Below are positions 11,400-27,251 of a DNA stretch of 64,000 nt, one piece after another. The position numbers were made by a program, and so were the translations under genes. The stretch spans positions 682,001 to 746,000 of the forward strand of contig NC_085921.1 in the NCBI RefSeq assembly GCF_035222485.1. Direction: 5' to 3'. Origin of the DNA: Podospora pseudoanserina. Its lineage: Eukaryota > Ascomycota > Sordariomycetes > Sordariales > Podosporaceae. The notes beneath the pieces are model-generated. The model ran no database searches, had not been told where the DNA came from, and was given only the letters and a program-made list of their open reading frames with translations. The stretch's first letter is position 1, and every line of letters begins with the position of its first letter.

Positions 11400-12435
11400 G
11401 AACATAAGGTAATCTTTGACCGCAACACATTCAATCTCGTCAGCGAGAAGCCTTACAATAAACGACATTTCTGTGTCTTTTTCCACAATTACATCCTCAT
11501 ACCTTTCTACAAATGCTTCTAGAAACACAATGGCTACATGCCGTATTCGACACTCTATGTATTCTGAGCAGTCATCTTATGCTTTGAGTAGATCCACATG
11601 TGGTTTTCCCCACTGCAGATAAGACGACATCATTAGTCACTACGGGTGCTTCTTATATGTTCTTATGTGTACCAGCTGACTGGTTCTCGACCTAATTCAG
11701 AGAACAGAGTTCACTGCCATATCAAACCTCGCACACCTTAGGCAAAAGCTTTACTCTGACAATGAAGCTGGTCTCGGAAAGCTAGCTTTATGCTCAGTTT
11801 TACATTATCATTATGGGAATTAGGGCCCGAAAAAGATTTAATGGGCTTTCAAAGATAGTTAAGGTAGTTGATAGGCCCTTCAAAAATTCGGCCCTAGCTA
11901 GCATGCCTCCAGGGATAGCCAACAGGCTTTCAGAGGAGCTGAGAGGAATGTCCGTCATCCTCTGCAGTCTTTTCCCATCGTAGTTGTCCATCATTACACC
12001 CATAATGTGGTCACGTCGATAGAGTATCTGTTCAACAATTGGTGTCATATATCCGGATCACTATTGAGCTTGAATGGGGGAACAAGTACATAGCCTCCCT
12101 CATGGTCAGCGAAGAACTGGATAAGATAAATGTTTCGGTCTCTAATATTATATCCAATTTTAGTGATCTAACTGTAAAGCCTATATCAGGAGCCAGAAGA
12201 CAAAGGAATGTACGCTCAGAGTTCCACACAGATACCTTTTATCGCATATAATAACAGCTATTGGAACAGACCGTCTTCCGAGTTTTTTTGCAGCAAAAAT
12301 CAGTAACCGCAGACGGTGGGTGTTGGAGGCATGGAGAGAAGCAGATCTCTTACATCATACTTTTACCCAGTTTGATGGCTTTGTTATCCTTGATAATATG
12401 GCTTTGATTCAGGCAGAGTTAAACCTCGATCTTAC
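11400..12435. pseudogene. AT-rich island with broken protein-like frames (possible decayed gene or element)
   Basis: Several short stretches read like protein but are interrupted. On the minus strand, about 11400-11560 gives a helix-like segment (VAIVFLEAFVERYEDVIVEK...), and 11800-12048 and 12032-12229 give overlapping frames. On the plus strand, 12039-12250 runs into two stops (TAA TAA). Reading resumes from 12248 in another frame (AIGTDRLPSFFAAKISNRRR..., then WVLEAWREADLL) and ends near 12433. A 2-base shift would join the two plus-strand parts. I do not recognise a family. No terminal repeats or target-site duplications were found. It could be a relic gene, an old transposon hit by repeat-induced point mutation, or chance. 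Confidence 0.25.
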
Positions 12436-13997
12436 GGTGTCTCTGTTGTGTTAGTTCTTAGTTGCTCCAAATCTTGGGTGTGTTGAGAGGCTTCAGAAGT
12501 CTTTGAACTCTTCTGTTATGTACCTACTACCTACACTTACCAAACTGACTTATAACCTTGTCTCGCCTCTAGTACCTACCGCATGAAGCCGGTGAGCAAT
12601 GAGAAGCCCATCCCATTTTCCGGGTTAGTCTGCCCAACTCAGTCATGCACATCAAAGTGTCCTGGCAACATGATAACTCCAAAGACTACCAGGCCCCGAC
12701 TTCGGACCAGACTGGTGAAGATGCCATCAGCCCGAGAGATGAATTTACCGTCGGTGAAATTCTCTAAAATTACCATACATATGCCGGTCGATCTCAGACC
12801 CAATGCCCGGCACCCTCCCATCATGCGAACATAGAGTCGGTATCCCAACAACTACGTGGTCGATGTCCTAGTATAGACATGAAGACGGAGTGTACCGACA
12901 CCCGCCATGGACTTTTCCTATCTCGTTTATCACACTGCTCCTGCCACTGCCTCAACCCAGCTCATCAGTCCTCCTACCTTCGTGAAGCGCCCAGCTGGGC
13001 CGGTCCAACTTAGGTCGCAAGACGGGAGCTAAAAACGGCGGCTTATCCATCTCGATATCAAGATCGTCCTCGAAAGGATCGCGGTCCGCTGTGCCTTTCC
13101 CTAGACTTCCCGTCTGTCCGCCTCATCTACTTGTAAGCAAAAAATCCCCGGTCCAACTGCATTGCTCTTTATCTCTCCGCCTGGTCCCCAAGAGTCAAAG
13201 CGTGCATACTTTCATCATGTCCTTGCCCTGAAAGTTGTTAGATATCACCAATCCTTCCGCCTTGGCCTTGCCACCCCCATCTGTCCGGAAGGAACTGCTG
13301 TTGTAACTGACCGGTAAGGTGAGCTGGAGGACCCTGAAGGATAAGGGAAGCGAGGATAAGGGTTGGTATACGGGCCTACCTTAGTTAACTAGGACTCTTT
13401 AACCAAGTCAGGAAAGGTAATGGTATCAATGGGATATCTATAGCCCGGTATGCGTTGATAAGGACCTAGCAAGGTGAGGCGTTCACGTTCGCTTAACCTT
13501 ACCAAGATCGCAACTCCTCCCCCATCTTTCCCACTTGCGATGAAACGAAACATCTGCGCCATCACACCGGTCGAGATATTGAGGGAAAATAATCAAATGT
13601 TGATAATGAAAAACCAATGGCGCAGGAAACGTGAAAAAAGAGCACACAATTCAGCTTGCCAAAACCTTGGGTAGCTTTCCACCACCCGCGAACGTGGGGG
13701 CTTGTCGAGGAAGCACCTTCTCAAAATCATCACGAGACTTCCGTGCCTTCCTACACCATCCAGCCAAACCCGCACGTGGACGATAAGATTTTTCACTTTT
13801 GGCGTGTATCGTGCCCTGCCCTGATGATTGTGACGAAATTGTTCCTGTTCCTGCCCAACGCTTTCAAACATCCCACATGAGAGAGTCAACACCCTCGGTG
13901 ACCGCGTCAGGCAGGTCACCTTGGGTAGTCCCTTGGGTAAATCACATCCCAATCTTTTTTACCTGTCAGGTACCGAAATGATGCCATCTCAAATGTT

Positions 13998-14021
13998 TCT
14001 CTCTCTCTCTCTCTCTCTCTC
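13998..14021. repeat. CT dinucleotide tract
   Basis: Twelve uninterrupted TC units, followed within 20 bp by a C run and an A run. Non-coding. Confidence 0.95.
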
Positions 14022-15971
14022 AATCCCCCCTCCCAAAAAAAAAAAATATGATCTTGCATCGATCCCTCATTCCCCAAAAAGCCTTGCTGCTGGCGCATCA
14101 CGCTTGTCCGTCCGAGCACCAACCTCCCGGAATTTCCCAAGTTCCCAAAAATCCCCCCCCAAAAAGTGGACACCCGGCACTTGCCCACAACCAACCGGAC
14201 ACTCCCCCGGAATCCCTCCTCGACGTTGAAAGTGGATTTTCTTTCTGGCTACCAAAAAAAATCTAAAAGTAAGCACCCTGATGGCCTGGCCTGCCTTCTC
14301 TCTCTTTTCTGACACAACCCATGTGGAAACACAAGAGGTTGGCGGGGGTAGCGGGCTCCATAGCACGGTACTGTATTGAACTTTTGTGTAGCGCTATGGG
14401 GAATCTTTGACATAGATATTCCAGCGGTGAGGCACCGGTCTCCAGAGACAGGACGAATTAAAAAATCTTTACGGAGTAATGAACGGAGCACCCCAGCACG
14501 GAGCGAATCCCGGTGGTTCGGGATTTTTCTCTTCAAGCCCGAGGATTTTCATTAACGGGGGGCCAGGGAAAAGGGGAAGATCAGATAATTAGGTTGGGAC
14601 CTTCCGGATGTGTTCAAGGGGCCGGGAGGCCGGTGGTCCCGCCCCCCGGGGACCGCAGAGGGATACCCGGAGTGGATGTTTGGGAGTTTGCTGGGTCAGT
14701 GGAGTTTTTTAGTTGTTGAAAAAGTTCGGAGGTGTCGGTATCGACTGATGATAATACCTGTTGAATGATTTGAAGGAATAAGATCCATGGTCGAAGAAAA
14801 AGGGGATATGGAGACAGGAAAAGAGAGAGGGTAACATCCAATCTTGGCTCTTTTGCGTGCATCTCGGCCCAGAAAGAAAAGAGGTGATCAGCAACTTTTT
14901 TAGCACTGACATTTACAAGGGTTTCTCCGTCCTTCAACGGTCTTGATGCCGTTGCCGACCCTCCACTTTGATATGCCAGCAGCTGTCTTTCTCTCTCACC
15001 CAACCCTTCCTGTGAAGGTATACCGATTTAGCCGGGCTGGCTGGTGCTGCAGTTCGTTGACCGGTCAATGCAAGTCCATCTTTGCCGCTCATTGGTGAAA
15101 AAGGAAAAAAAAAAGTAAAAGGTTAGTTTTCGATAGTCCATCGCCAATCTTTTTTGGCATCTGGATCTCTATCGACCGACCAACCAACCTACGTGTCTCC
15201 CCACGATGTGTGTTGTCTCTGAAGGTCCAGATTCGACATCACCTTTCTCAGATTTGACACCGTCCAGTTAGATTATCGCCAGAGCAGTCAGATGGTGTCA
15301 ATGTCTCAGCTGTAAAGGACCTTTTTGGGGAGATACCAAGACAGCACCCAAGCTGGACTCCTGGCGTACCGTACCCGTCATCAGCACGTCAACGTCAAAC
15401 CTCCCTTGATTGAGGCTTTCAGCAGCCACGGCGCCAAGCTGCCAACTTTTTTGACGACCGACTGCCATCTCCTTTCCATCCCATCCCTTTCCCTCCTCCA
15501 AGAAAGTAAAAGATCAACCATAAAACTACTCCGTCTTACTCCTCCGCAGCCAAGCAAGCAATCCACCCGTTCACCTGAAATTTTGGAACCAGCAGGAACA
15601 AGGTTACATTTCTGTTCTGGTGCTTTCGAAAGTCTCTCGAGATTGATTATCTGTGCGGAAAAACGGTGGGGCAGCTAAGGGAGCTTGGGCCACATCGCAT
15701 CATGGCGTGTGTGTGCACGAACCCCACTATACTCAAGTCTTGGAAGGTGCTTCCGAGGTGAGGTGAGAAAGCTCACCTTGGGAGCGTTACATTTTGAATG
15801 TAATTTTTTTTCTGATCTTTGTCGAGGTTTGAACGTTGCTATTGACATATCGTGGTGGTGCTCACTTTGCTCACCGTGTTCTTAGCGTTAGAGCTTGATA
15901 GTTGGTGTATTGAGTACGATACCTGGTCATCCCCAGCCTCCTTACCCTCCTTGGATCTAGAGTGAACAACG

Positions 15972-15995
15972 CATACATACATACATACATACATC
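15972..15995. repeat. CATA tetranucleotide tract
   Basis: Five full CATA units and a partial unit in non-coding DNA. Confidence 0.9.
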
Positions 15996-17344
15996 CATCT
16001 ATCGCTCTTGGTACAAAGTACGTAAGCTCCCTCGATTCTTTGTCGATGGGTTCGGGTTCGGGTCCGGAATAAACCCACCGAACAACAACACGACGTAGGC
16101 ACATACGACAGAGAGAGCCGGTATTTGCGGGTGATAGTCCCGAAGAGTACCGGCAAACAACGTCGTAGAGAGCCATACTTCAAAGCTGTTTGGAAATCGC
16201 CCTGTTTGTGTTCTGCATATTCGAGGGTCCGTGAACGGAGCATTCAGACATGGGTTGGCAAATCCCATTTGGATGGACCTGTTTGGGAGATTCGGATGGA
16301 AGCTCACAGCACAATAGTCACATGTAAATTGTTTGTTTTAACTTCTTCATTTTGCTTCCTTGCTACTACTATCTTGGGGTATTCTTGAGCTATGCAACTA
16401 CTTAGCAGGTAAAAGGGTAAGGTGGGATGATGTGTGGTAAAAGGCAAGGCAGGCCCCCAGAATTGGCAGAGGGGGGAGGGAGAAAGAAAAAAGCATCACT
16501 ACCTCCGTCGCCATCGCCGTCTTTTTAGATCATCGTGATTCCATGTCCGTCGTGTCATTCATCTGCAGTTGCCCCAATGTGCCTCGCTCTTCTTCCCCTT
16601 CCATCTCTCTCTCTTTCTTCGTAGCGAAACCAGTCGCCTGCCCTTCTTCTTCCCCAATTTTTGTGTCATTTCCCCCTTCCATTTTTGCCAAAGAAATGAT
16701 TTGATCCTGTAGGCCCTGAAAAATGCAGGTATTACACCACCTATCCCTCCCCCAAACTGTGGCCTAGAATCCAATGCCTTCCAGATCATCCTTTCATCAT
16801 CAATGCCTCGGGTTGAATAGACATACGCTCCCTCCTTGATGACTCCGAAAATAAAACAACTGCAGCGGCTTGCCCGAAAAAAGAGATCTTCTCAAGATTT
16901 GATTTGGCGATAAAAAAAGAGAATGAACCCGCACCTCTCCCCCCCCCCCTCTCCCCCTTTGTCGAAAGAAACGAAATGGATATTTACGCCCCAATGATGC
17001 CCTCTTTTGATTTAATGCGCCATTCGCCGTGTCGGTGAAATGGGTAATGGTTGAATTCGATTGCTGCGGGAAATGGTTGTCGAAAATTGAGCAACAAGAT
17101 GCCGAGGAATTCGGAAAGAAGAGATAAAGACAACGAATCGCAAGCTGCCAAAATTAAAATCCAGATGCATATTAGTTTTCGTAAAAAAGCTTTGCGAAAA
17201 AAATGGCCAGCGTGCATATCGAGCCCAAAATTTCGCGCAAACCCGGCTGCCAAGAACACGGGGGTGTTGTGTATTCAAGACGTCGGTTGCCAGAAGGGAA
17301 AATATGACTGAGTGGCGGCGAGGCGAGGGACCGAAGGAAGCCGC

Positions 17345-18124
17345 TCATAATATGACACACCCCCTGCGACGCTCGCTTTGTGTGCGTCGGTATCGGCTTT
17401 CCTTGGACTGGATGGTCGAATCGGCCCTCCTTGATTCGTACTTGCTGCTGCCGGTTGGCGAGAGGGGCTGGGAAGCGGCCTGGCGCTGTCTCCGGAGAAT
17501 TCTAACCACATCGTAAAAGGCCTTGTCCACGTTGATATAGTTCTTGGCCGACGCCTCGACAAACTCGCATCCCAACTCGCGCGCCAGAGCGTGTCCTTCT
17601 TGTGTAGATACCTCGCGTTCCGCAATACGGTCGCTCTTGTTCCCCACAAGCATGATTGGCACGGGTGCCGCCGGGTTAGCCGCCGAGATAGGTGACCCTG
17701 GGTATGAAGGCGACGAGGCCGTCGACTCTTTTACTCTTTGGATCTGGTGGTGGAACCTCTTGATGCGCGTGAAGGACGAGCGGGACGAGATGCTGTACAC
17801 TAGGATAAAGCCCTCGCCGTCTCGGATCCACTGGTCTCGCAGCGCTGTGTACTCTTCCTGCCCCGCCGTGTCCAACACCTCGAGCATGCAGGCTTGGTTG
17901 TCAATTACGGCTTGCTTTCGGTACGAGTCCTCAATAGTAGGGTCATACTAGGAAGGGAAGATTATGGGTTAGTCCAAGATGGCACAAGGGAGGGTGAACA
18001 AGACAAAAACAAAACATACTGTCTCGACGAAGTGTTGCAAGCAAAGTTGAATAGTAAGAGCGGTCTTCCCCACGCCACCGTCCCCCAGCACCACCAGTTT
18101 GTATAGTACCATTTTGCCCGCCAT
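17345..18124 (-). CDS. ras-2: Ras GTPase, Neurospora RAS-2 type
   Basis: Two exons: 18124-18020 and 17947-17345, split by a 72-bp intron (18019-17948, GTATGT donor, CTAG acceptor). They encode 235 residues. The G1 loop GDGGVGKT is at 14-21, the effector segment YDPTIEDSY at 36-44, DTAGQ at 61-65, NKSD at 138-141 and SAK at 168-170. The chain ends in CVIL, a CAAX box ending in Leu that should direct prenylation and membrane attachment. Sequence and length match the RAS-2 subfamily, which controls hyphal growth, cell-wall synthesis and conidiation through MAP-kinase and cAMP signalling. A Ser/Pro/Ala-rich insertion of about 20 residues (around 109-131) precedes NKSD. The start chosen is the first ATG of a MAGKM N-terminus typical of the subfamily. 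Confidence 0.92.
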
Positions 18125-21100
18125 TGTTGCGAATGTAGTATTGGGATGTAGTCGTGGTTAGCAGAGTTCTCGGGGGTGGTGCGAGGCTATCGAACGAGAA
18201 GGGGATGCGTGGGTGGAAACGGAGCAAGGCTGGGTGGGTTTGGTGGTGCGATGGATTTTGGCGGAAGAGAAGAGTACCGGCACCGGGCGGAGCTAGTCGC
18301 GCAGCTTAGAACTGGGCCGATGGAGAGGGGCGACCGACGGGAGAGACGCAGCACAAAAGGCACGGAAAACAAGGACTCGAGAAGAGGTCGTTGCCACGGT
18401 AGGTAGTTGACGGGGATTGGTGCGTGCGTTGCGGATGATGGTGGTGTAGTAAGTGCGGGCGTGCGCTGCGTTGCCTGAGAGTTCGGGTGGTGGTTGTGGT
18501 GAAGGGTAGATGGTAAGTAGGTAGTGAAATAGGCAGTGGATAGTGAAGCAAGTGTATACGAAGAGGTAGATAGATGCTCCGGCTCGGGACGGCAAAAAAA
18601 CGCAGGCGGGGAAAGTCTTTTGCAAAGACAAGAACTCGAGTGTGCAGTTGGGAGAAGAGAGGATAGATACCAGCAGCTACGGGTAACAGGACGGCGGTGG
18701 GCTGGCAGTGTTGAGTATGGAGCACCAAGCAATAGAATAGGGAGGGCGGCGGTGGAGCAAAAAGTATTGGAGTTCTCTGGTGGACAGATGCGGGCGGAAG
18801 TGGGCGGCTTTGCTTTTTTGGAGTCCCCTAACGCTTTAGGGTGGGATGGCTCGATGGGATATCGGGACCAACTCTTTGGCCACCCTGGACACTCGCGGCT
18901 GGAGGCTTCAGATCCGCGTGGTAGGGTCCCGGGTCTGAGAGAGAGAGATAAATATTGATCTTGAAAAGACAAAAAGATTATTTTTCTACCGAGTTCTTCT
19001 GAGGCCGCGGGCAATCGGGGAAGTTTTGATGGAAACCGGTAGGGGGTGGCAGTAATGCCCCTCAAGAACGGCTTAATAAGAAAATCACAAGCAACCTGGA
19101 ACCTCTCTCTCCAAATACCTGGAGGTTCCAGATCACCACACTGCCTTGGGCAATACCTGTCAACAAAGACTCGGTGGTCTGACCCCATATCCCATGGGCC
19201 CCATGATGGACAACCAGCATATGAGGGACCTGGATATCTCGCCAAACAAGTACATCCGGCGGGTCCGTTGAGCTGAGGCTGGGAAAGGTAAACAAAGGTG
19301 AACTGGACCTTTCCTTTCCTATCCGACCTTAACTCAATCCATTCACGGCACACAGTCCTGATGTTGGAGGACCGAGATTCAATGTCAGTGACCTCTCTGA
19401 GGTGCAGACGCAGGTGCCTCGGACTGGCACGAGCGCATTCCCGCCTACCACTAGAGTGCCCCACTCTCCACCACTGGCTGCCCGCAAGGCGAGCGGTCCT
19501 GTCTTCGCTCGACCGCCTGGGCCAGGCCTGTGTTCCCGATGCAAGACAGATTGCAGAACATGACATCTCGCCAAGAATCATCAGACAGACCTCACCCCGA
19601 GAACTCTCGCCCTTGGCTGGCCGGCATTCGCAATTGCTAATCCGGGCCGGCATCAGGGCTAAAGACGTTAGACACATGCCAATACCCCCCCCCCCGCCCC
19701 GTTACCAGCCGCGGACAAAGTGTGGGTAAAACAGTCGTGAGATTCAAACTTCTTCTTAGGAATACAACAGCCCGGATGCTGGTGCCGACCCGTTGGCGCA
19801 ACATGCTGCGGCCCTCAACCTTCCCTTCCTGCGGCCAGCACAGCATTGCCGTGGCCTCGAGTCTGCAGGGCACCAGAGCATAGAGCACCTCGGTAGCTTC
19901 AACTTGTCAGCCTCTCGCTCGCTATCGAGGTGTGTAAGCTTGCAGATGCAGATGACCAGGCGGTTGCCCGCAGCCCCGACCCATGTAATCCAATGTATTG
20001 GATACTTTGACGGCGGGACGATTGCGGGACAACCTCTCTCCTCACTCACTACGTTCCCCAGGTCTCTGGAACAAAACCGGTACTCCAACCAATCCCCAAC
20101 ATTGAATCCGTGCCGCTTTGTCTTCTTTTCCCCCTCCAATTGGGTTGCCACCGACATCGGGTTCTCTTGCGAGCAGACAAGTCCAGACGATTAGCCGCGC
20201 TCTACGGCTGTGTCGACGAATCTTGCGGCAAGCAAACGGTTTAGATCGATCCGAGGTTGGCGCCCATAAGTTTGTGACTTTTGCAACAAAGAACGGCAAG
20301 ATCGCCCGGACGACACGGTGGTCACGGCGATCTCACGTCTACCTCTACGGCGGCCTTCATACGGACCGTGACACCCCCATACCTAACAGCAGCCGGTCTC
20401 GTCGCTCGGCCCGGGAGAAAGTCCTTTCGCCCAGGGCTGTCCGCGTGTACATGCCTCGGGGCGGCAACATGTCCAGACAGACACGAGATCGTGGCACAAA
20501 ACAAATAGATTGCCCACTTACAGCGGTAAGCTCCCTCCCCGCTTCCCTAGCTTCGATTCCATGCAGACAGCGGAGCTATGCGGCGTCAAACTATCTGCAT
20601 CTACACTGCTGCTTCCCCGTCACACACTCTATCCCACGTGCAGCCTGCTTGTTCAAACGGGGCCATCATCCGCTGTTGTCGGGTGGGCTTTCCCTCAATA
20701 AATGTGTGGGCCTTTCTATCAAGTCTAACGCCTCCTGCTGTACGTCTGTACACTCACGATAATCGGTCTACCCTGTTGCAGGACGACCAAGTGTAACACT
20801 AAGTGCAGTTGGCGGGAGCCTCTTTGGATACTTTGCTTTGCCCCAGATTCCTGAGCATTGGGCTCTGATTTCTTTGAAACTGAATTCTGCTAACTGTTGT
20901 TGAATGAGAGCTGTCAGTATGTTTGCCTTCACGAGTATCATATATGACATATCCCTCCCCAACCAAACAAGGATATATCCCTCCTTGGCAAGCTCACGGG
21001 ACCAGCTGTTAATGCGGGGACGCATAAATCAAGAGTCCATCGTCTCAGGGGCTGGCCTGTGAGCCTGTGATCCGACATGGGAGCTCCCGACGAGCCGCTT

Positions 21101-21146
21101 TTAGCACAGTACAACCCCGTCTGTCATATCACATCCCACATCACTT
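18125..21146. other. Long region upstream of ras-2
   Basis: Three kilobases between the ras-2 start and the 3' end of the HAD gene. A 496-codon minus-strand frame (18187-19677) is present but reads as mixed Ser/Pro/Arg/Cys-rich sequence with no domain. It overlaps what should be the ras-2 leader and promoter, so I do not call it a gene. A poly-C run lies at about 19687-19697. CT/GA-rich strand asymmetry near 18900-18955 resembles fungal core promoters. Confidence 0.5.
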
Positions 21147-21911
21147 TTACTCTTCCTCCCCAACCAACCTATTCGCCACCTCCTCCAACCCACCCTTTCC
21201 GTCGTCAAGCCCAACCCAGAGATCCACCCACTCTTTTGCTCTCTCGTATCTCTCCTCGTCGAGACTCCATCTCTCTTCGTCTGGACGCTCGACGTAGACG
21301 GTTTTGAAGCCAAGTTTGTGTGCGGCGGCTAGATCTCCTAGGTGAGCTGCCGCCATGGCCACTTCTTTTGGCTCCAGGCCTAGCTTTTGGCATGCTCCGA
21401 AGTAGACGCTCGGGTGAGGTTTGTAAGCTTTGAAGTCCTCCGAGGAGCAAATCTCGTCATATCCCAGGTGGCCGTTTCTGTTCAGATCCTCCAAGCATGA
21501 CTTGTTCCCGTCAGATAACATGGCCGTCCTGAACCTCTTTTTCAGTCTGGCGATCCCGGCAGCGGAATCGGGCCATGGTGTGAGCTCGTGCCAGGTTTGG
21601 ACTAGGAGCTCGATTTGGGAGGGGGAGAAGGTGTCGGGGGGGAGGGAGAATTCGGTGAGGAGGGCGGGGAGGGAGTCACGGTGGTGGGAGTCGGTTGTTT
21701 TAAAGGGATTGGAAGGGGAGGGGAGGTAGGAGCCGCAGAACTTGCCGTGGGAGAGGCGCCATTTGAGGGCGAAGAGGGGCCAGTCTACTTCTTTGAAGGT
21801 TGGAGGGGCTAGAGCACGGAGGGTGGAGATGATGTGAGGGCGCCAGTTTACTACTGTGCCGAAGATGTCGAAGGTGAGGGCTTTGACGCCGGTGAGGGAG
21901 GGGTCGGGCAT
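21147..21911 (-). CDS. HAD-superfamily haloacid dehalogenase, type II family
   Basis: The product is 254 residues if started at the ATG at 21911, which places the catalytic motif at the usual distance from the N-terminus. An in-frame ATG at 21977 with A at -3 would add 22 residues. HAD motif I reads FDIFGTVV (nucleophilic Asp), motif II is the Ser of MLSDGNKS, motif III is the Lys of KAYKPHP, and motif IV is the AAHLGDLAAAHKLGF loop typical of L-2-haloacid dehalogenases. Bacterial relatives hydrolyse 2-haloalkanoic acids through an aspartyl ester; fungal members are mostly uncharacterised and may act on other small acids or phosphates. No intron is needed and no targeting signal is evident from the short start. 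Family membership is firm; substrate is unknown. Confidence 0.85.
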   Translation of the reverse strand: MPDPSLTGVKALTFDIFGTVVNWRPHIISTLRALAPPTFKEVDWPLFALKWRLSHGKFCGSYLPSPSNPFKTTDSHHRDSLPALLTEFSLPPDTFSPSQIELLVQTWHELTPWPDSAAGIARLKKRFRTAMLSDGNKSCLEDLNRNGHLGYDEICSSEDFKAYKPHPSVYFGACQKLGLEPKEVAMAAAHLGDLAAAHKLGFKTVYVERPDEERWSLDEERYERAKEWVDLWVGLDDGKGGLEEVANRLVGEEE

Positions 21912-25940
<4,029 letters not shown>

Positions 25941-27251
25941 TCATGGTGCGGCATGCTCATCGCCGAACGGACTCCTTTCCCGGTTCTTGACTGGTACAGA
26001 TGAGTCTCTTTGAGACGCCCGTCGTGTCGCCTCCTCGATGACAGCACTGAGGTTGTTACTACTGATGCTGCTGTTGTGAGACGGCTTCGGTGGGTCAGAA
26101 AACGGTCCGAGATCGTTCGTTTGTGGCGAGTCAACAATGATGGTAGCGGCGGTGGAGTCTCTATAGGTATCGCCCGAGACGGTGATAGGGGAAGAGAGGG
26201 TATCCTGCTCTGATCTCGCTTTGCTGCTGGTGCTGTTGCCGTTCAACTTCTTGATGCTTCCAACCCGAACAACCATAGCCCTAGCCGGCGTGGCTGTGTG
26301 GGTGCTGGCATTGTTCAAGAAGGTAGACCCGACGCTGAAAGTGCTGTTGGCGGGACTTGGCGGCCGGAGAGAAGAGTACTTCTCGTAGTCGACAGTGGGA
26401 ACTGGGGGAGTGGCGGTGCCGCTAGAGTTGTTGGAGTTGGCCGACCGGACACTAACCATGGCCGGCTTCGCTCGCATACCCGTCTGCGCGGGAGCCACAA
26501 CAACGGCGCTCTTTCCATAGATGGTGGACGCCACGCTGGAGCGCGGGGCGTACGAGGTCCGGGCGTAGGAAGTACGATCAGTGTAAGAGGAGATGCCAGA
26601 GTAAGTCGAATCACGCAAGTCACCCGGGATGAAGAAATGCTGATCTTCTGTGCTCGATGGAGTGCCGGCCTGCGAGTGACTGGCAGGAATTGGCGGAACG
26701 GGAGGAACCAACACTGTGGGAGAGGCTGTGGCTCTGTTGGTAACCCCGGGAATATAGGCGATCTGGATGATGTTCGAAGCGCGGGTAAGAACGGTGGAGG
26801 CAATCGAGTGAACAGTATGGGTGGAGGCACGATAATCCCGGCGTTGAGCAAAGTTCTTCTCCCCATCCATATGCTCAGCTGAATCTTCCCAGACCTCCTG
26901 GGCAACTGGTTGCTGCTGCCTCCTAGACTTCACGCAAAACCTCCATACCAAGTACGAGAGAATGACAACGGCCGCGATACCACCAATCACTCCACCAGCG
27001 ATGGCACCGACATTGGTCGACGGTTGTGAGGGTCTGGAGGGAAGCATGGCTGGATCGAGAGGCTGGCAGATCATATGAGCACATTGCTTGCATGTCTCGG
27101 GGATCATGATGCATTCATGTGTCGTCTGGTCGCAATTCTCTGGGCAGACGGGTTGTTGTCCCTTGTTGCACTGAACACAGACTTCCTGGCGCTTCCATAG
27201 CGTCGAGAAGGACATGGCAGCCGCGCCATGTGAATCGAACATGTCGGCCAT
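25941..27251 (-). CDS. opy2: OPY2-like membrane anchor of the HOG/MAPK pathway
   Basis: 436 residues from the ATG at 27251, chosen because its context is an ideal ACCATGG; an upstream in-frame start at 27377 has poor support. After a short N-terminus with a Lys-Arg pair comes the Opy2 cysteine module, with eight Cys at about 25, 28, 36, 40, 47, 54, 57 and 62. One transmembrane segment follows at about 81-107 (VGAIAGGVIGG then AAVVILSYLVW), preceded by a Pro/Ser stalk. The long cytoplasmic tail is Ser/Thr/Pro-rich. In yeast, Opy2 recruits Ste50 and thereby Ste11 to the plasma membrane for osmotic and filamentous-growth signalling. The Cys spacing plus single transmembrane topology support the call. 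The tail is poorly conserved across the family, so no binding motifs are asserted. Confidence 0.83.
   Translation of the reverse strand: MADMFDSHGAAAMSFSTLWKRQEVCVQCNKGQQPVCPENCDQTTHECIMIPETCKQCAHMICQPLDPAMLPSRPSQPSTNVGAIAGGVIGGIAAVVILSYLVWRFCVKSRRQQQPVAQEVWEDSAEHMDGEKNFAQRRDYRASTHTVHSIASTVLTRASNIIQIAYIPGVTNRATASPTVLVPPVPPIPASHSQAGTPSSTEDQHFFIPGDLRDSTYSGISSYTDRTSYARTSYAPRSSVASTIYGKSAVVVAPAQTGMRAKPAMVSVRSANSNNSSGTATPPVPTVDYEKYSSLRPPSPANSTFSVGSTFLNNASTHTATPARAMVVRVGSIKKLNGNSTSSKARSEQDTLSSPITVSGDTYRDSTAATIIVDSPQTNDLGPFSDPPKPSHNSSISSNNLSAVIEEATRRASQRDSSVPVKNRERSPFGDEHAAP

Larger units (their letters stand above)
12436..17344. other. Gene-free interval downstream of ras-2
   Basis: Nearly 5 kb without a supported gene. 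It contains simple sequence (a CT tract at 13998-14021 followed by an A run at 14035-14047, and a CATA tract at 15972-15995) and C/T-rich patches. Frames of up to 129 codons are of low complexity and unrecognisable. The part next to 17345 should hold the ras-2 3' UTR. Confidence 0.45.

Noticed and set aside
20118-20762. 214-codon plus-strand frame
   Set aside because: Begins at a TTG codon, Arg/Ser-rich with no recognisable domain; treated as chance.
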